Below, one piece after another: positions 53,601-62,676 of a stretch of DNA of 64,000 nucleotides (its first letter is position 1; each line of letters opens with the position of its first letter). The notes below the pieces were generated by a model that searched no databases, was not told the DNA's origin, and saw only the letters and a program-made list of their open reading frames with translations. The position numbers and the translations under genes are program-made. The DNA is taken from the NCBI GenBank assembly GCA_051747265.1, contig JBNJFY010000003.1, forward strand, positions 248,001-312,000, written 5' to 3'. The stretch comes from JBNJFY01 sp051747265. Lineage in GTDB: Bacteria > Bacteroidota > Rhodothermia > Balneolales > Balneolaceae.

Positions 53601-55637
53601 ATGTTCACATCACTACCACTCACCATATTGTTGCTGCCCTTACTGGGATTCATCCTGATGCTGTTTGTGGGCAAAAGATTGCCTCGTCAAGGCGACTGGC
53701 TAGCCACCGGAGGGATGACCATTGCATTCGGAATGTCGCTGTACTTGTTGATTACTAAACTGAGCAGCTATGCGGAAGAAACTTTTACCGTGGCTTTCAA
53801 CTGGGTGATCATCGGATCACAACCCATTGAGCTGGGCATTATGGTCGATAATTTGACGGTGATCATGCTGGTCATCGTGACGCTAGTCAGCACGCTGGTG
53901 CACTTTTTCTCCATGGGTTATATGGAAGGGGACAAGCGATACGCCCGCTACTATGCCTATTTGGGACTGTTTTCGTTCTCGATGTTAGGCATTGTTTTGA
54001 CCCACAGCCTGCTACTCATGTACGTATTCTGGGAATTAGTGGGCATCAGTTCCTATTTACTGATTGGATTCTGGTACGAAAAGAAATCAGCCTCCAATGC
54101 AGCCAACAAAGCTTTTATCGTAAACCGGGTGGGTGATTTCGGCATGTTCATCGGAATCATGATCCTGTTCTTCAGTTTTTCCACACTGACTTTTGAAGGC
54201 ATTTTCGGAGCCCTTGAAGCCGGACAATTACCTTTTGAAAGTACGGGATGGCTTACCGCTGCGGGGGTGCTTATTTTTTGTGGTGCAGTAGGTAAGTCAG
54301 CCCAGTTTCCATTGCAAGTGTGGCTGCCCGACGCCATGGAAGGTCCCACACCAGTGAGTGCGTTGATTCACGCCGCCACGATGGTGGCCGCAGGCGTCTA
54401 TTTGGTAGCTCGCGTATTTCCCATGCTCACCGCCGATGCCTTACTGGTAATTGCCTATATCGGTGCCATCACCGCTTTGATCGCCGCCACCATTGCAGCC
54501 ACCAAATTTGATATTAAAAAGGTGTTGGCCTATTCCACCATCAGTCAGCTGGGCTATATGATTATGGCCTTGGGCGTTGGAGCCTACACCTCCGGATTGA
54601 TGCATCTGGCCACGCATGCTGCTTTCAAAGCCGGCCTCTTCCTGGGCGCGGGTAGTGTCATCTTCGCCATGCACAAAGTATTGCATGATCTGGATGATCA
54701 TCACACGGATGCCCAAGATGTTCGCAATATGGGTGGACTGAAATCCAAGATGCCCATTACCTACTGGACTTTTGTGATGTTCACACTAGCCATATCTGGT
54801 ATCCCGCTGACTTCCGGATTCTTGAGTAAGGATGAAATCTTAGCCGGAGCCTTCGCCTATAGCACCTTGCAGGGCCATTGGATCCTGCCGGTAATTGGAT
54901 TTGCTGTAGCCGGGCTGACCGCTTTCTATATGTTCCGCATACTGATATTGACCTTCCACGGAGAACCAGCCGATGAGCAGCGCTGGGCCGGAATCAAGGA
55001 GTCGCCCAAAGTGATGACCATTCCGTTGATGGTGCTGGCCGGACTGTCGGTGTTCGTATTCTACAGTTTCAATCCGTTCGCGGCATCCAGTGGATGGTTC
55101 TTCCAGATGGTTGAACGCCCATTGAGTGTGGTGCCCGAACTGATGCAACCCGATACCATCGCTGTGTTCGAGAGTGCGTTGCACCATGTACATACTCCAG
55201 CTATGATTATCTCCATTCTATTTGCGGGCGGAGGAGTTTTGTTGTCCTTCGCTGTGTATCAATGGGATAAAATCAGCGCAAACCGTCTCAGTGATGCTTT
55301 CGGATGGATCTATAAGGGCTCCTTTAACAACTGGTACTTCGATGATATTTACAACCGGGTATTCGTAAATGGCACGCTCGCGTTGACTCAGATTTTGCGC
55401 TGGTTTGATGAGCGCATCATTGATGGCATTGTAAACGGGGCGGCCACCGTCGTCCGAGGAATTTCAAGCATCAGCGGTTGGGTAGATACCAATATTGTAG
55501 ATGGATTGGTCAATGCCACCGCTGCCACCGCAGACCGAGCAGGTTCCTTGCTCAGCAAGGTACAAACCGGAAAGCTGCAGACTTACCTGGTGTATGTCGT
55601 ATTCAGCTTCTTCGTCCTGGTCATGCTTTTCATTTAA
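53601..55637 (+). CDS. nuoL: NADH-quinone oxidoreductase subunit L
   Basis: A 678-residue antiporter-like proton pump subunit. The conserved region with FWELVGISSYLLIGFWYEKKSA and the LPDAMEGPTPVSALIHAATMVAAG helix are intact. The C-terminal lateral helix (about 590-640) is present. Largest gene of the operon; 36 bp after nuoK. Confidence 0.96.
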   Translation: MFTSLPLTILLLPLLGFILMLFVGKRLPRQGDWLATGGMTIAFGMSLYLLITKLSSYAEETFTVAFNWVIIGSQPIELGIMVDNLTVIMLVIVTLVSTLVHFFSMGYMEGDKRYARYYAYLGLFSFSMLGIVLTHSLLLMYVFWELVGISSYLLIGFWYEKKSASNAANKAFIVNRVGDFGMFIGIMILFFSFSTLTFEGIFGALEAGQLPFESTGWLTAAGVLIFCGAVGKSAQFPLQVWLPDAMEGPTPVSALIHAATMVAAGVYLVARVFPMLTADALLVIAYIGAITALIAATIAATKFDIKKVLAYSTISQLGYMIMALGVGAYTSGLMHLATHAAFKAGLFLGAGSVIFAMHKVLHDLDDHHTDAQDVRNMGGLKSKMPITYWTFVMFTLAISGIPLTSGFLSKDEILAGAFAYSTLQGHWILPVIGFAVAGLTAFYMFRILILTFHGEPADEQRWAGIKESPKVMTIPLMVLAGLSVFVFYSFNPFAASSGWFFQMVERPLSVVPELMQPDTIAVFESALHHVHTPAMIISILFAGGGVLLSFAVYQWDKISANRLSDAFGWIYKGSFNNWYFDDIYNRVFVNGTLALTQILRWFDERIIDGIVNGAATVVRGISSISGWVDTNIVDGLVNATAATADRAGSLLSKVQTGKLQTYLVYVVFSFFVLVMLFI

Positions 55638-55677
55638 ACCGATTTGAACAAGAACCTACAAATGGATCACTAAGCTC

Positions 55678-57285
55678 ATGGAACTTCAAATATTTGGCAT
55701 CGGCATTTTATCGTGGATCGTTTTTCTCCCCATTGTAGGGATGGCAATTGTTTTACTGCTACCGGCCAATAAGCGCAACGTGATTCGTTGGACCGCGGCT
55801 GCGGTCACCGGTATACAGGTGATCCTGGCGGGCGTAATATTCGCTAATTTTGATCGCTCTATGTTGGGCATCAACAATGCGGAAACGTTCCAATTTATCG
55901 AGCAATTCGATTGGATTACCGTAAATGCCGTGCCCTGGGTAGGACGTATCGATATCAATTACTTTCTGGGCATTGATGGGCTTAGTGTCCTGATGGTACT
56001 GCTGACCGCCATTATCTCCTTTGTAGGCGTGGTATCCTCTTGGAGCATCAAGGAAAAAGTGAAGGGCTATTTTATTCTCTACATGCTTCTGGTCACCGGT
56101 ATGATGGGCGTGTTTGTAGCACTCGATTTCTTCTTATTTTTCATCTTCTGGGAATTCATGCTACTTCCCATGTACTTCCTGATCGGAATGTGGGGCGGAC
56201 CGCGACGCGAATACGCGGCCATCAAATTCTTCCTGTATACCTTCGTAGGCGGGATCCTGATGTTGCTCACCATGCTGGGGCTCTATTTCAGTGTGGCCTA
56301 TATGGATCCAGCCACCGGCGAGATGGTACATACCTTCAATATTCTCCACATGATGAATCCGGAGAATTTTGTGGAAGGAGGGATCTTTTCAGGAATTGAT
56401 ACAACTTGGCGCTATGTCGCTTGGATGGCTCTGTTCATCAATTTTGCCATTAAAGTTCCCATATTTCCATTCCATACCTGGCTACCCGATGCCCACGTGG
56501 AAGCGCCTACACCCATTAGTGTGATTTTGGCTGGTGTTCTACTGAAGCTGGGAACCTATGGTATCCTGCGTATCAACTTCCCCATTTTTCCCGATGCCAC
56601 CCAGTATTTTGTCTACTTCATGGCCATTCTGGGCATGATCAGCATCATTTACGGGGCCTTCTGTGCTATGGCCCAAGACGATTTCAAGAAATTGATTGCC
56701 TACTCGTCCATTAGTCACATGGGTATTGTAGTCCTGGGAATTTCTGCCCTGAACACCCAGGGTATGATTGGCGGCGTGCTGCAGATGTTTAACCACGGAA
56801 TTATCACCGCCGTGCTTTTCCTCGGTGTGGGTGTACTCTATGATCGCACCCATACTCGCGGGCTGTACGACTTTGGCGGAATTGCCAATCAGATGCCGCG
56901 CTATACCGGTGTGGCCATGGTCGGATTATTTGCCGCACTGGGCTTGCCGGGATTGAATGGCTTCGTGAGTGAATTGTTCTCCTTCTTGGGAGCTTTCCAG
57001 GCCTTCAAGTGGATCACCATTATCTCGGTGACCGGTATCATTATTACCGCAGGCTACATCCTGTGGACGATACAGCGGATATTCTTCAGTGAGACTCCCG
57101 AGAAATTGACGAAGCTACCAGATTTAACCGTGCGTGAGTATGTAAGCTTAGTACCATTGATTGTCTTGATCATCTTCTTGGGCATTTATCCGGCACCGGT
57201 CATTGAAATTATGAATACCTCACTGAGTCATTTGGTTGACTTCGTCAACAACGGTGGCATCATGGAAATGACGGCGAATTTCTAA
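55678..57285 (+). CDS. nuoM: NADH-quinone oxidoreductase subunit M
   Basis: A 535-residue antiporter-like subunit with about 14 helices. FWEFMLLPMYFLIGMWGG and LPDAHVEAPTPISVILAGVLLKLG are the family motifs containing the proton-channel Glu and Lys. No truncation seen. Confidence 0.96.
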   Translation: MELQIFGIGILSWIVFLPIVGMAIVLLLPANKRNVIRWTAAAVTGIQVILAGVIFANFDRSMLGINNAETFQFIEQFDWITVNAVPWVGRIDINYFLGIDGLSVLMVLLTAIISFVGVVSSWSIKEKVKGYFILYMLLVTGMMGVFVALDFFLFFIFWEFMLLPMYFLIGMWGGPRREYAAIKFFLYTFVGGILMLLTMLGLYFSVAYMDPATGEMVHTFNILHMMNPENFVEGGIFSGIDTTWRYVAWMALFINFAIKVPIFPFHTWLPDAHVEAPTPISVILAGVLLKLGTYGILRINFPIFPDATQYFVYFMAILGMISIIYGAFCAMAQDDFKKLIAYSSISHMGIVVLGISALNTQGMIGGVLQMFNHGIITAVLFLGVGVLYDRTHTRGLYDFGGIANQMPRYTGVAMVGLFAALGLPGLNGFVSELFSFLGAFQAFKWITIISVTGIIITAGYILWTIQRIFFSETPEKLTKLPDLTVREYVSLVPLIVLIIFLGIYPAPVIEIMNTSLSHLVDFVNNGGIMEMTANF

Positions 57286-57320
57286 CCGACGATCTCTGAA
57301 CTTTTTAGCATGAGTCTATT

Positions 57321-58814
57321 ATGGTTGACCAAACATTACATAGCATAAGCCTGTTTATTCCAGAGATTGTGGTGGTGCTGACCTTTTGTGCGATCATCAT
57401 CGCGGATCTGATTACCAAGCGAGAAAGTCATATCTCCGGCTGGATCCTGATCGGCGGGTTGATTCTTGCCGGCTTGGCCACCATCTGGCAGTACGGCGGT
57501 AATGAATCCATCTTCAGCGACATGATCGCCGTGGATCCATTTGCTCTGTTCTTTAAGCTGTTGATCATCCTCACCGGTATTTTCATTGTGCTGTTCACCA
57601 TGAATAACCAAGAAACCCGGGGCTACCAATCGCGGATAGGGGAGTACTACATGCTACTCAGTGGAATGATTCTGGGCATGATGTTTATGGTGGGTTCCAC
57701 CAATCTGCTGCTTATGTATTTGGCCCTGGAAGTAACCAGCATTAGCTCCTATGTATTGGTTGGATTTACCAAATATTTGAAACGATCCGCCGAAGCCTCT
57801 TTGAAATACATTGTTTATGGCGCGGTCTCCTCGGGAATCATGCTCTTCGGTTTATCCCTGTTGATCGGCAGCACCGGGGCGACCACCATCTATGGTATTA
57901 ATGAAGCTGTCGTGGCGGGCATCAATCAACCACTTATTTTAAATATTTCCCTGCTCATGATTGTGGTAGGGCTAGGTTTTAAAATTGCCGTCGTGCCGTT
58001 TCACTTTTGGGCCCCTGATGCCTATGAAGGAGCACCTATTACCATTTCGGCAACCTTGGCGGTGGCTTCTAAACTAGCCGCTTTTGCCATGGTGGTACGT
58101 TTCTTCTCCGTTTCCTTTATCAGTGGAGGAGGATTGGGCGAAACGGGCGTCTGGCAGATTGTGGAAGGTGTGCACTGGAATATGATTTTAGGGGTGCTGG
58201 CAGCGCTGGCCATGATTATCGGAAACCTGACCGCTTTGAGACAGGACAACATCAAGCGGATGCTGGCCTATTCCAGCATTGCCCACGCCGGCTATATCTT
58301 GATGGGCGCGGTGATACTCAGTGAGCAGGGGATTGCCTCCATCATGATATATGTGGCCGTCTACTTGTTTATGACACTGGGGGCTTTTTATGTGGCCATG
58401 TTGTTCTCCAACCAGGTGCATACCGAGTCTATTGAAGAGTATAAGGGACTCGGACATCGCGCGCCGCTATTAGGAGTTGCCATGACCATCTTTATGGTGT
58501 CTCTAACCGGAATTCCACCTACCGGAGGTTTTGTAGCCAAATTGTACATCTTTGGCGCGGCCATCAGCGAAGGCTGGATCTGGCTGGTTACCATAGCCGG
58601 GGTCACTTCCGTGATTTCGTTGTTCTACTACATTCGGGTGGTTCGAAATCTATTTCTCTATAAGCCAGATGAAGATGCCACGCCATTGGCATTCGGGGTG
58701 GGAGCCAAAGCTATTTTGCTGCTCCTGCTCGTACCCACACTGTTACTGGGTATCTATTTCTCACCACTCATTGAATTAGCACAAGCATCAATGAACATAT
58801 TTGGACTTAATTAA
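57321..58814 (+). CDS. nuoN: NADH-quinone oxidoreductase subunit N
   Basis: A 497-residue antiporter-like subunit, last gene of the nuo run. LALEVTSISSYVLVGF and the PFHFWAPDAYEGAPITISA helix carry the conserved charged residues. No terminator is visible before the next gene 56 bp away, so that gene may belong to the operon. Confidence 0.95.
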   Translation: MVDQTLHSISLFIPEIVVVLTFCAIIIADLITKRESHISGWILIGGLILAGLATIWQYGGNESIFSDMIAVDPFALFFKLLIILTGIFIVLFTMNNQETRGYQSRIGEYYMLLSGMILGMMFMVGSTNLLLMYLALEVTSISSYVLVGFTKYLKRSAEASLKYIVYGAVSSGIMLFGLSLLIGSTGATTIYGINEAVVAGINQPLILNISLLMIVVGLGFKIAVVPFHFWAPDAYEGAPITISATLAVASKLAAFAMVVRFFSVSFISGGGLGETGVWQIVEGVHWNMILGVLAALAMIIGNLTALRQDNIKRMLAYSSIAHAGYILMGAVILSEQGIASIMIYVAVYLFMTLGAFYVAMLFSNQVHTESIEEYKGLGHRAPLLGVAMTIFMVSLTGIPPTGGFVAKLYIFGAAISEGWIWLVTIAGVTSVISLFYYIRVVRNLFLYKPDEDATPLAFGVGAKAILLLLLVPTLLLGIYFSPLIELAQASMNIFGLN

Positions 58815-58870
58815 CCCGAAGAAATGAATTCTACATGAACTAGCATCCATTTTAACTCAATCCCAGAGCC

Positions 58871-59317
58871 ATGAAAAAAGGACGATTATTTGAATTATAT
58901 AAGCAGGCCGATTACGATCATAAAAAAGCAAAAGAAGAGCTGTATCGCCCCGAAGAAGATGTGGTGAATTACTCTGCCTGTATCTTTTCACGGAGTGCTA
59001 TGTATCACTTCTTGAGTTGCCTGTATGTGCTGAATAACAGCGAAGAAGACAACAGCATCGACAAAGGCACCAAAACCCTGGATGAGCTGATCGCCTACGC
59101 CAAAACCCAGGAAGAAGAGCTCAAAGATGTAGATTTCAGCTCTATGCGTTGTAAAGGAGAAGGCATCAAGGAGATTAAGAAAGGCCACGAAATCTATTTC
59201 TGCAATAATACCGCTCAAATTCAAACCTGCAGTGGTATTACCGAAAAGATCAAAGACGTGGTTATTGATAAAGCCTTTGATGGGAAACAGCCTCAATTTG
59301 AAAACACTTCATCATAA
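58871..59317 (+). CDS. HEPN-like protein of unknown function
   Basis: A 148-residue, mostly helical, cytoplasmic protein. Residues 10-50 have a pattern like HEPN domains (ADYDHKKAKEELY, then NYSACIFSRSAMYHFLSCLYVL), and Arg41-x4-His46 fits the Rx4-6H signature of that superfamily of nucleases and nucleotide-binding toxins. A central charged region and a Cys-containing C-terminus follow. There is no antitoxin-like nucleotidyltransferase gene beside it, so a toxin-antitoxin pair is not shown. It lies 56 bp after nuoN and is followed by a strong terminator, which suggests it is the last gene of the nuo transcript. Confidence 0.6.
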   Translation: MKKGRLFELYKQADYDHKKAKEELYRPEEDVVNYSACIFSRSAMYHFLSCLYVLNNSEEDNSIDKGTKTLDELIAYAKTQEEELKDVDFSSMRCKGEGIKEIKKGHEIYFCNNTAQIQTCSGITEKIKDVVIDKAFDGKQPQFENTSS

Positions 59318-59416
59318 ATTGAAGTGGCTATAGATACTGTTATTGAACACCCCATGGAATTAAGCCGGGGGGCAATCTAACTAATCGCAGAGTGATTTTG
59401 GGCTTTGGGAAATTAG

Positions 59417-59463
59417 AAGAGCTATATCGGATCCGGATACCGGATAGGTATAGCTCTTTTTAA
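59417..59463 (+). terminator. Intrinsic terminator after the HEPN-like gene
   Basis: A 10-bp stem AAGAGCTATA (59417-59426) with TATAGCTCTT (59449-59458), a 22-nt loop that contains its own small CCGGAT palindrome, then a T-run. It probably ends the nuo-HEPN transcript. Confidence 0.85.
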
Positions 59464-59548
59464 TATTGTAGGTCTGGTGAATGAATTGAAAAATGTGTTT
59501 GTTGTGCCATCAGAAATAAATAGATGTTCACAACAAGTAAATTTTATT

Positions 59549-60169
59549 ATGAGTACTACTACAATAGATCAATTGATTGATCGAACCATTATTAAAGAGG
59601 CATATACCTACGCAGAATATCGCTCGCTGATTAAAGAATTATTGGAAGAGGGTAAAACTACCGGTCCCAATCAGAGTGAACCCTATGTAAACTACACCAA
59701 GCTCAACGACAAGCGCATGGATCGGCTGGATAAAACGGTCACCCTGCTGGATGAACTAAAAGAAGAGCTACGGAATCTGGATCGCAAGTGGATCTGGCTG
59801 GTACTCAGTGAAGCGTGGTGCGGGGATGCCGCCCAAAATGTACCGGTGATGAAAGCCATGGCCGATCAGTCTGATAACATCGAGCTTAAACTGATTCTCC
59901 GGGATGAGCACATGGATATCATGGAGCATTTTTTAACCAATGGTAGTAATTCCATCCCCAAACTGATCTGCCTGGATGCTGATTCTCTGGATGTATTGGG
60001 ATCCTGGGGACCACGTCCCGAACCCGCGCAACAGATGGTCATGGACTGGAAAGAAAACCCCGAAGAAGATTATGACGCTCTGGCGGTACGTTTGCAGAAA
60101 TGGTATAACCAAGATGATAACGAAACCATGGAGCGGGAATTCATGGAAGTGATGAAAGAGTGGCGATAA
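59549..60169 (+). CDS. Thioredoxin-fold protein with single active-site Cys
   Basis: A 206-residue cytoplasmic protein. Residues about 75-190 form a thioredoxin fold whose active site is EAWCGDAAQ (Trp90-Cys91-Gly92-Asp93): the second cysteine of CxxC is absent, so it cannot act as an ordinary dithiol reductase. This variant is common in a Bacteroidota thioredoxin family of unknown role. The N-terminal 70 residues are helical. ATG 59549 was preferred over the GTG 59477 frame, which adds 24 unconserved residues. It has its own upstream region after the terminator. Confidence 0.85.
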   Translation: MSTTTIDQLIDRTIIKEAYTYAEYRSLIKELLEEGKTTGPNQSEPYVNYTKLNDKRMDRLDKTVTLLDELKEELRNLDRKWIWLVLSEAWCGDAAQNVPVMKAMADQSDNIELKLILRDEHMDIMEHFLTNGSNSIPKLICLDADSLDVLGSWGPRPEPAQQMVMDWKENPEEDYDALAVRLQKWYNQDDNETMEREFMEVMKEWR

Positions 60170-60352
60170 GCGCATAGATGATATGCCCATCTTTTTCGAG
60201 TGTTAAGCTAATCTCGAAACCTGTCTATCGGGCCGAAGGACCCGAAAATTGTTGGGTTAGTTCATAAATTGTGAGTGGCTGAAGTATACTAAACCACAAC
60301 ACTGGTTGAACCATCCTACACTTCAAAAAAACTAATTGCCTTGGCACTTGTC

Positions 60353-60563
60353 GGGCTGTCTAAAAAGTAAAAAGCAGGATGTAACCACTAAATTAATTTA
60401 AGTTTTCTAAGAGTGTGTATCTCTGATCTTCTTGATAAGTCGCGTCCTTTTCATATATAGACCTATCAGGTTTTGGAAACCTGATAGGTCTGGCACATAT
60501 TTGACCCTAAAACCTAAATTATTTAGGTCCTTGAAATTAGAAAAGGACTTTTTGGACAGCCTC
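60353..60563. mobile_element. MITE-like or IS-remnant element with terminal inverted repeats
   Basis: GGGCTGTCTAAAAAGT at 60353-60368 is an imperfect reverse complement of ACTTTTTGGACAGCCTC at 60547-60563 (about 15 of 17). These ends resemble those of several IS elements that read GAGGCTGTCC. The 211-bp interior encodes no transposase but holds a 15-bp perfect palindrome and a smaller one at about 60512-60530. A target-site duplication is not clear. Confidence 0.55.
60459..60491. repeat. Perfect 15-bp palindrome with 3-nt loop
   Basis: AGACCTATCAGGTTT (60459-60473), loop TGG, AAACCTGATAGGTCT (60477-60491). Similar ACCTATCAGGTTT palindromes recur in Bacteroidota intergenic DNA to my knowledge. 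There is no T-run, so it is not a standard terminator. It lies inside the 60353-60563 element. Confidence 0.8.
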
Positions 60564-60677
60564 TTACGCATTAATAGCAAGCTTTTGTGTATTAATAGTT
60601 ATTAACTCAGTTTTAATATCAGCGTAAGTCAAAGCGAAGCGGAGACTGGTGCTGCTATAGTAAAAATATCACTCGCT

Positions 60678-60701
60678 GGTTGAAGTGCCCACACTTCAAC
60701 C
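60678..60701. repeat. 10-bp hairpin GGTTGAAGTG/CACTTCAACC
   Basis: A perfect 10-bp stem with the 4-nt loop CCCA, located 67 bp beyond the stop codon of the minus-strand lipoprotein gene. On the minus strand it could act as a weak terminator; no T-run is present. Confidence 0.5.
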
Positions 60702-60768
60702 TTTAGGGTGCAATGTGGGCTTTCTCAATAACTCCAAATTTTTAAAAATAAAACGGTGGGTGAGGTTA

Positions 60769-61191
60769 TTACTCCAAATCCTTTCGAAACGCCCACTGGC
60801 CCGCTCCGGATCCGCCCATCATCTGCTCCTCAAAACTGATATTCCATTCCACCCGATACCCTACAGCAATATCGGGGATATTGCCTTCATCCCGACCTGC
60901 CACATTCAATTGAACATTAACTTCCTGAGATGGCGTCAAAATGGGAGTACTGGAACCATATTCCAGAACCCGTTGGATCCGGATGCTGACCATCCATTGA
61001 TCAGCATCTGATTTATCAATGGATAGCACTTCGCCCCGAATGTTGGCGGTTCCCGGAGCGATAGGGGGTTTGGCGGTGGGAGCCATAGTCTTGCTGGTAT
61101 CTTCTTTCTGAGTGTTTTGGGAGCCGGCACAAGCACTGATCAGCACAAGGCAGGAGGTCAAGGTGATAAATAGAGCAGTAAATAAACGCAT
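60769..61191 (-). CDS. Lipoprotein of unknown function
   Basis: A 140-residue protein with a signal peptide ending in the lipobox LISAC (Cys21), then a Thr/Ser/Pro-rich linker and a beta-rich domain (IRGEVLSIDKS, VSIRIQRVLEYG, VNVQLNVAG) that looks like an OB-like or immunoglobulin-like fold. A cysteine-free C-terminus follows. No family recognised. MITE copy C lies 52 bp upstream of its start, in the divergent gap towards the aminotransferase. Confidence 0.75.
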   Translation of the reverse strand: MRLFTALFITLTSCLVLISACAGSQNTQKEDTSKTMAPTAKPPIAPGTANIRGEVLSIDKSDADQWMVSIRIQRVLEYGSSTPILTPSQEVNVQLNVAGRDEGNIPDIAVGYRVEWNISFEEQMMGGSGAGQWAFRKDLE

Positions 61192-61243
61192 GGCCGCAAA
61201 TGGACTTAGATTGCCAATGACAAAATCGTATTTTCGATATTAA

Positions 61244-61372
61244 GAGGGCTTTGCAAAACTAACTGTCATTGCGAACGTAGTGCGGCAATCCCCTGATTAG
61301 ATTGTGTAAACGGTGATTGTTACTACATCTTGCCATGACCGAATAAATTTTGGAAGGTTTTGCAAAGCCTTC
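61244..61372 (+). mobile_element. MITE-like element, copy C
   Basis: A 129-bp copy with ends GAGGGCTTTGC and GCAAAGCCTTC, flanked by a perfect 5-bp direct repeat ATTAA (61239-61243 and 61373-61377). It matches copies A and B along its full length. It lies between divergent genes, so it may affect either promoter. Confidence 0.9.
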
Positions 61373-61411
61373 ATTAAATAAGCTACGATCAAATTGACGG
61401 AATTAAAATCG

Positions 61412-62611
61412 ATGAGCGTATCCAATCCGGAGAATTCTTTTTACCAGCATATCGCCCAAACCAGTGATGCCCCTATGGGCCTACAAATCGAATCGGCGGA
61501 AGGCCCTTTTCTCTATACGGCCGATGGACAGCGCTATGTGGATTTCATTTCGGGAATCGCGGTCAGCAGTCTGGGACACCGACATCCCAAAGTGGTGGAA
61601 GCCATCAAAGCCCAGGTTGATCGCCATCTGCACGTGATGGTCTATGGTGAGTTCATTCAGCAGCCGCAAAGTGCCTTCGCGGAACTGTTGACCTCGCAAC
61701 TGCCGGATCAGTTAGATCGGGTCTATCTTGTAAACAGCGGCACAGAAGCCAACGAGGGAGCTCTCAAGCTGGCTAAAAAACACACCGGCCGACATAAGTT
61801 TGTTTCCTTCCACAACAGTTATCATGGGGATACGCACGGCTCCCTGAGTGTCACCGGCCGGGAGGTGTACCGAGATCCCTACCAACCACTATTGCCTGAT
61901 GTGCATTTTTTGGAGTTCAACGATGATCGTCAGCTGGATACCATCGACGAAGATACCGCGGCGGTGATCATGGAACCCATCCAAGGGGAGGGGGGCATCA
62001 TACCCGCGGATCCGCAATGGCTCAAGCAGGTACGCAGGCGATGCGATCAGGTCGGTGCGTTATTGATATTCGATGAAATCCAGACCGGTTTTTATCGGAC
62101 GGGCTCCCTATTTGCCTTTCAATACTATGATGTGGTTCCGGATATTCTCTGCCTGGCCAAGGCGATGGGCGGAGGCATGCCTATGGGCGCGTTTGTTTCC
62201 TCTACTGAGATCCTGAAGGCGTTTATGCATGATCCGCCGCTAAATCATGTGACCACCTTTGGTGGACATCCGGTGAGCTGCGCGGCGGCTCACGCCAATC
62301 TATCCGTCTTACTGGAAGATGATTTTGGAGCCAAGGCCAAGCATATTGAGCAGGTCACCAAACTGATCCTGGCCGATCAACCGGGTATCGTTGAGGTCCG
62401 AGGTAGAGGGGCTATGCTGGGCATTGAACTGGAATCGTTCGAAATGACCGAGCAAGTGGTTAATCGCTGTCTGGATGAGGGCATCATTTTGGGGTGGACT
62501 TTGCACTCCAATACGCTGATTCGATTAGCTCCCCCATTAATAATTGACGGTGAACTTTTATCCGAAACACTCAACACCATACGCTATCATATAGACGCGT
62601 TAACTCGGTAA
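61412..62611 (+). CDS. Class III PLP aminotransferase (acetylornithine/ornithine-type)
   Basis: A 399-residue PLP enzyme of the class III fold. GTEANEGALKLAKK holds the phosphate site; FDEIQTGFYRTG contains the PLP-binding Asp; Lys250 in LCLAKAMGGG is the Schiff-base lysine; TTFGGHPVSCAAA follows. Members transaminate acetylornithine, ornithine, GABA or related amines. Substrate is uncertain; a semialdehyde dehydrogenase directly downstream fits a pathway such as GABA or another omega-amino acid to a semialdehyde and then to the acid. The start is ATG 61412; a TTG at 61394 is also in frame. It lies 39 bp after MITE copy C. Confidence 0.9.
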   Translation: MSVSNPENSFYQHIAQTSDAPMGLQIESAEGPFLYTADGQRYVDFISGIAVSSLGHRHPKVVEAIKAQVDRHLHVMVYGEFIQQPQSAFAELLTSQLPDQLDRVYLVNSGTEANEGALKLAKKHTGRHKFVSFHNSYHGDTHGSLSVTGREVYRDPYQPLLPDVHFLEFNDDRQLDTIDEDTAAVIMEPIQGEGGIIPADPQWLKQVRRRCDQVGALLIFDEIQTGFYRTGSLFAFQYYDVVPDILCLAKAMGGGMPMGAFVSSTEILKAFMHDPPLNHVTTFGGHPVSCAAAHANLSVLLEDDFGAKAKHIEQVTKLILADQPGIVEVRGRGAMLGIELESFEMTEQVVNRCLDEGIILGWTLHSNTLIRLAPPLIIDGELLSETLNTIRYHIDALTR

Positions 62612-62676
62612 ACGGAACCTCCTTCCCCGTCAACTCGTTGTGTTCAATGAATCTTAAATAAAGCTTATCAATCGCT

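Larger units (their letters stand above)
60170..60768. other. Repeat-rich intergenic region
   Basis: The 599-bp gap has no supported gene. It contains an inverted-repeat-bounded element (60353-60563) enclosing two palindromes, and a separate hairpin at 60678-60701. A plus-strand frame at 60685-61011 is a shadow of the minus-strand lipoprotein. AT-rich filler makes up the rest. Confidence 0.7.

Noticed and set aside
60353..60563. Complete insertion sequence
   Set aside because: The region is 211 bp and holds no transposase frame, so only a MITE or remnant can be claimed.
60685..61011. Plus-strand ORF opposite the lipoprotein
   Set aside because: The minus-strand frame has a lipobox signal peptide and clean start; the plus frame is a shadow.
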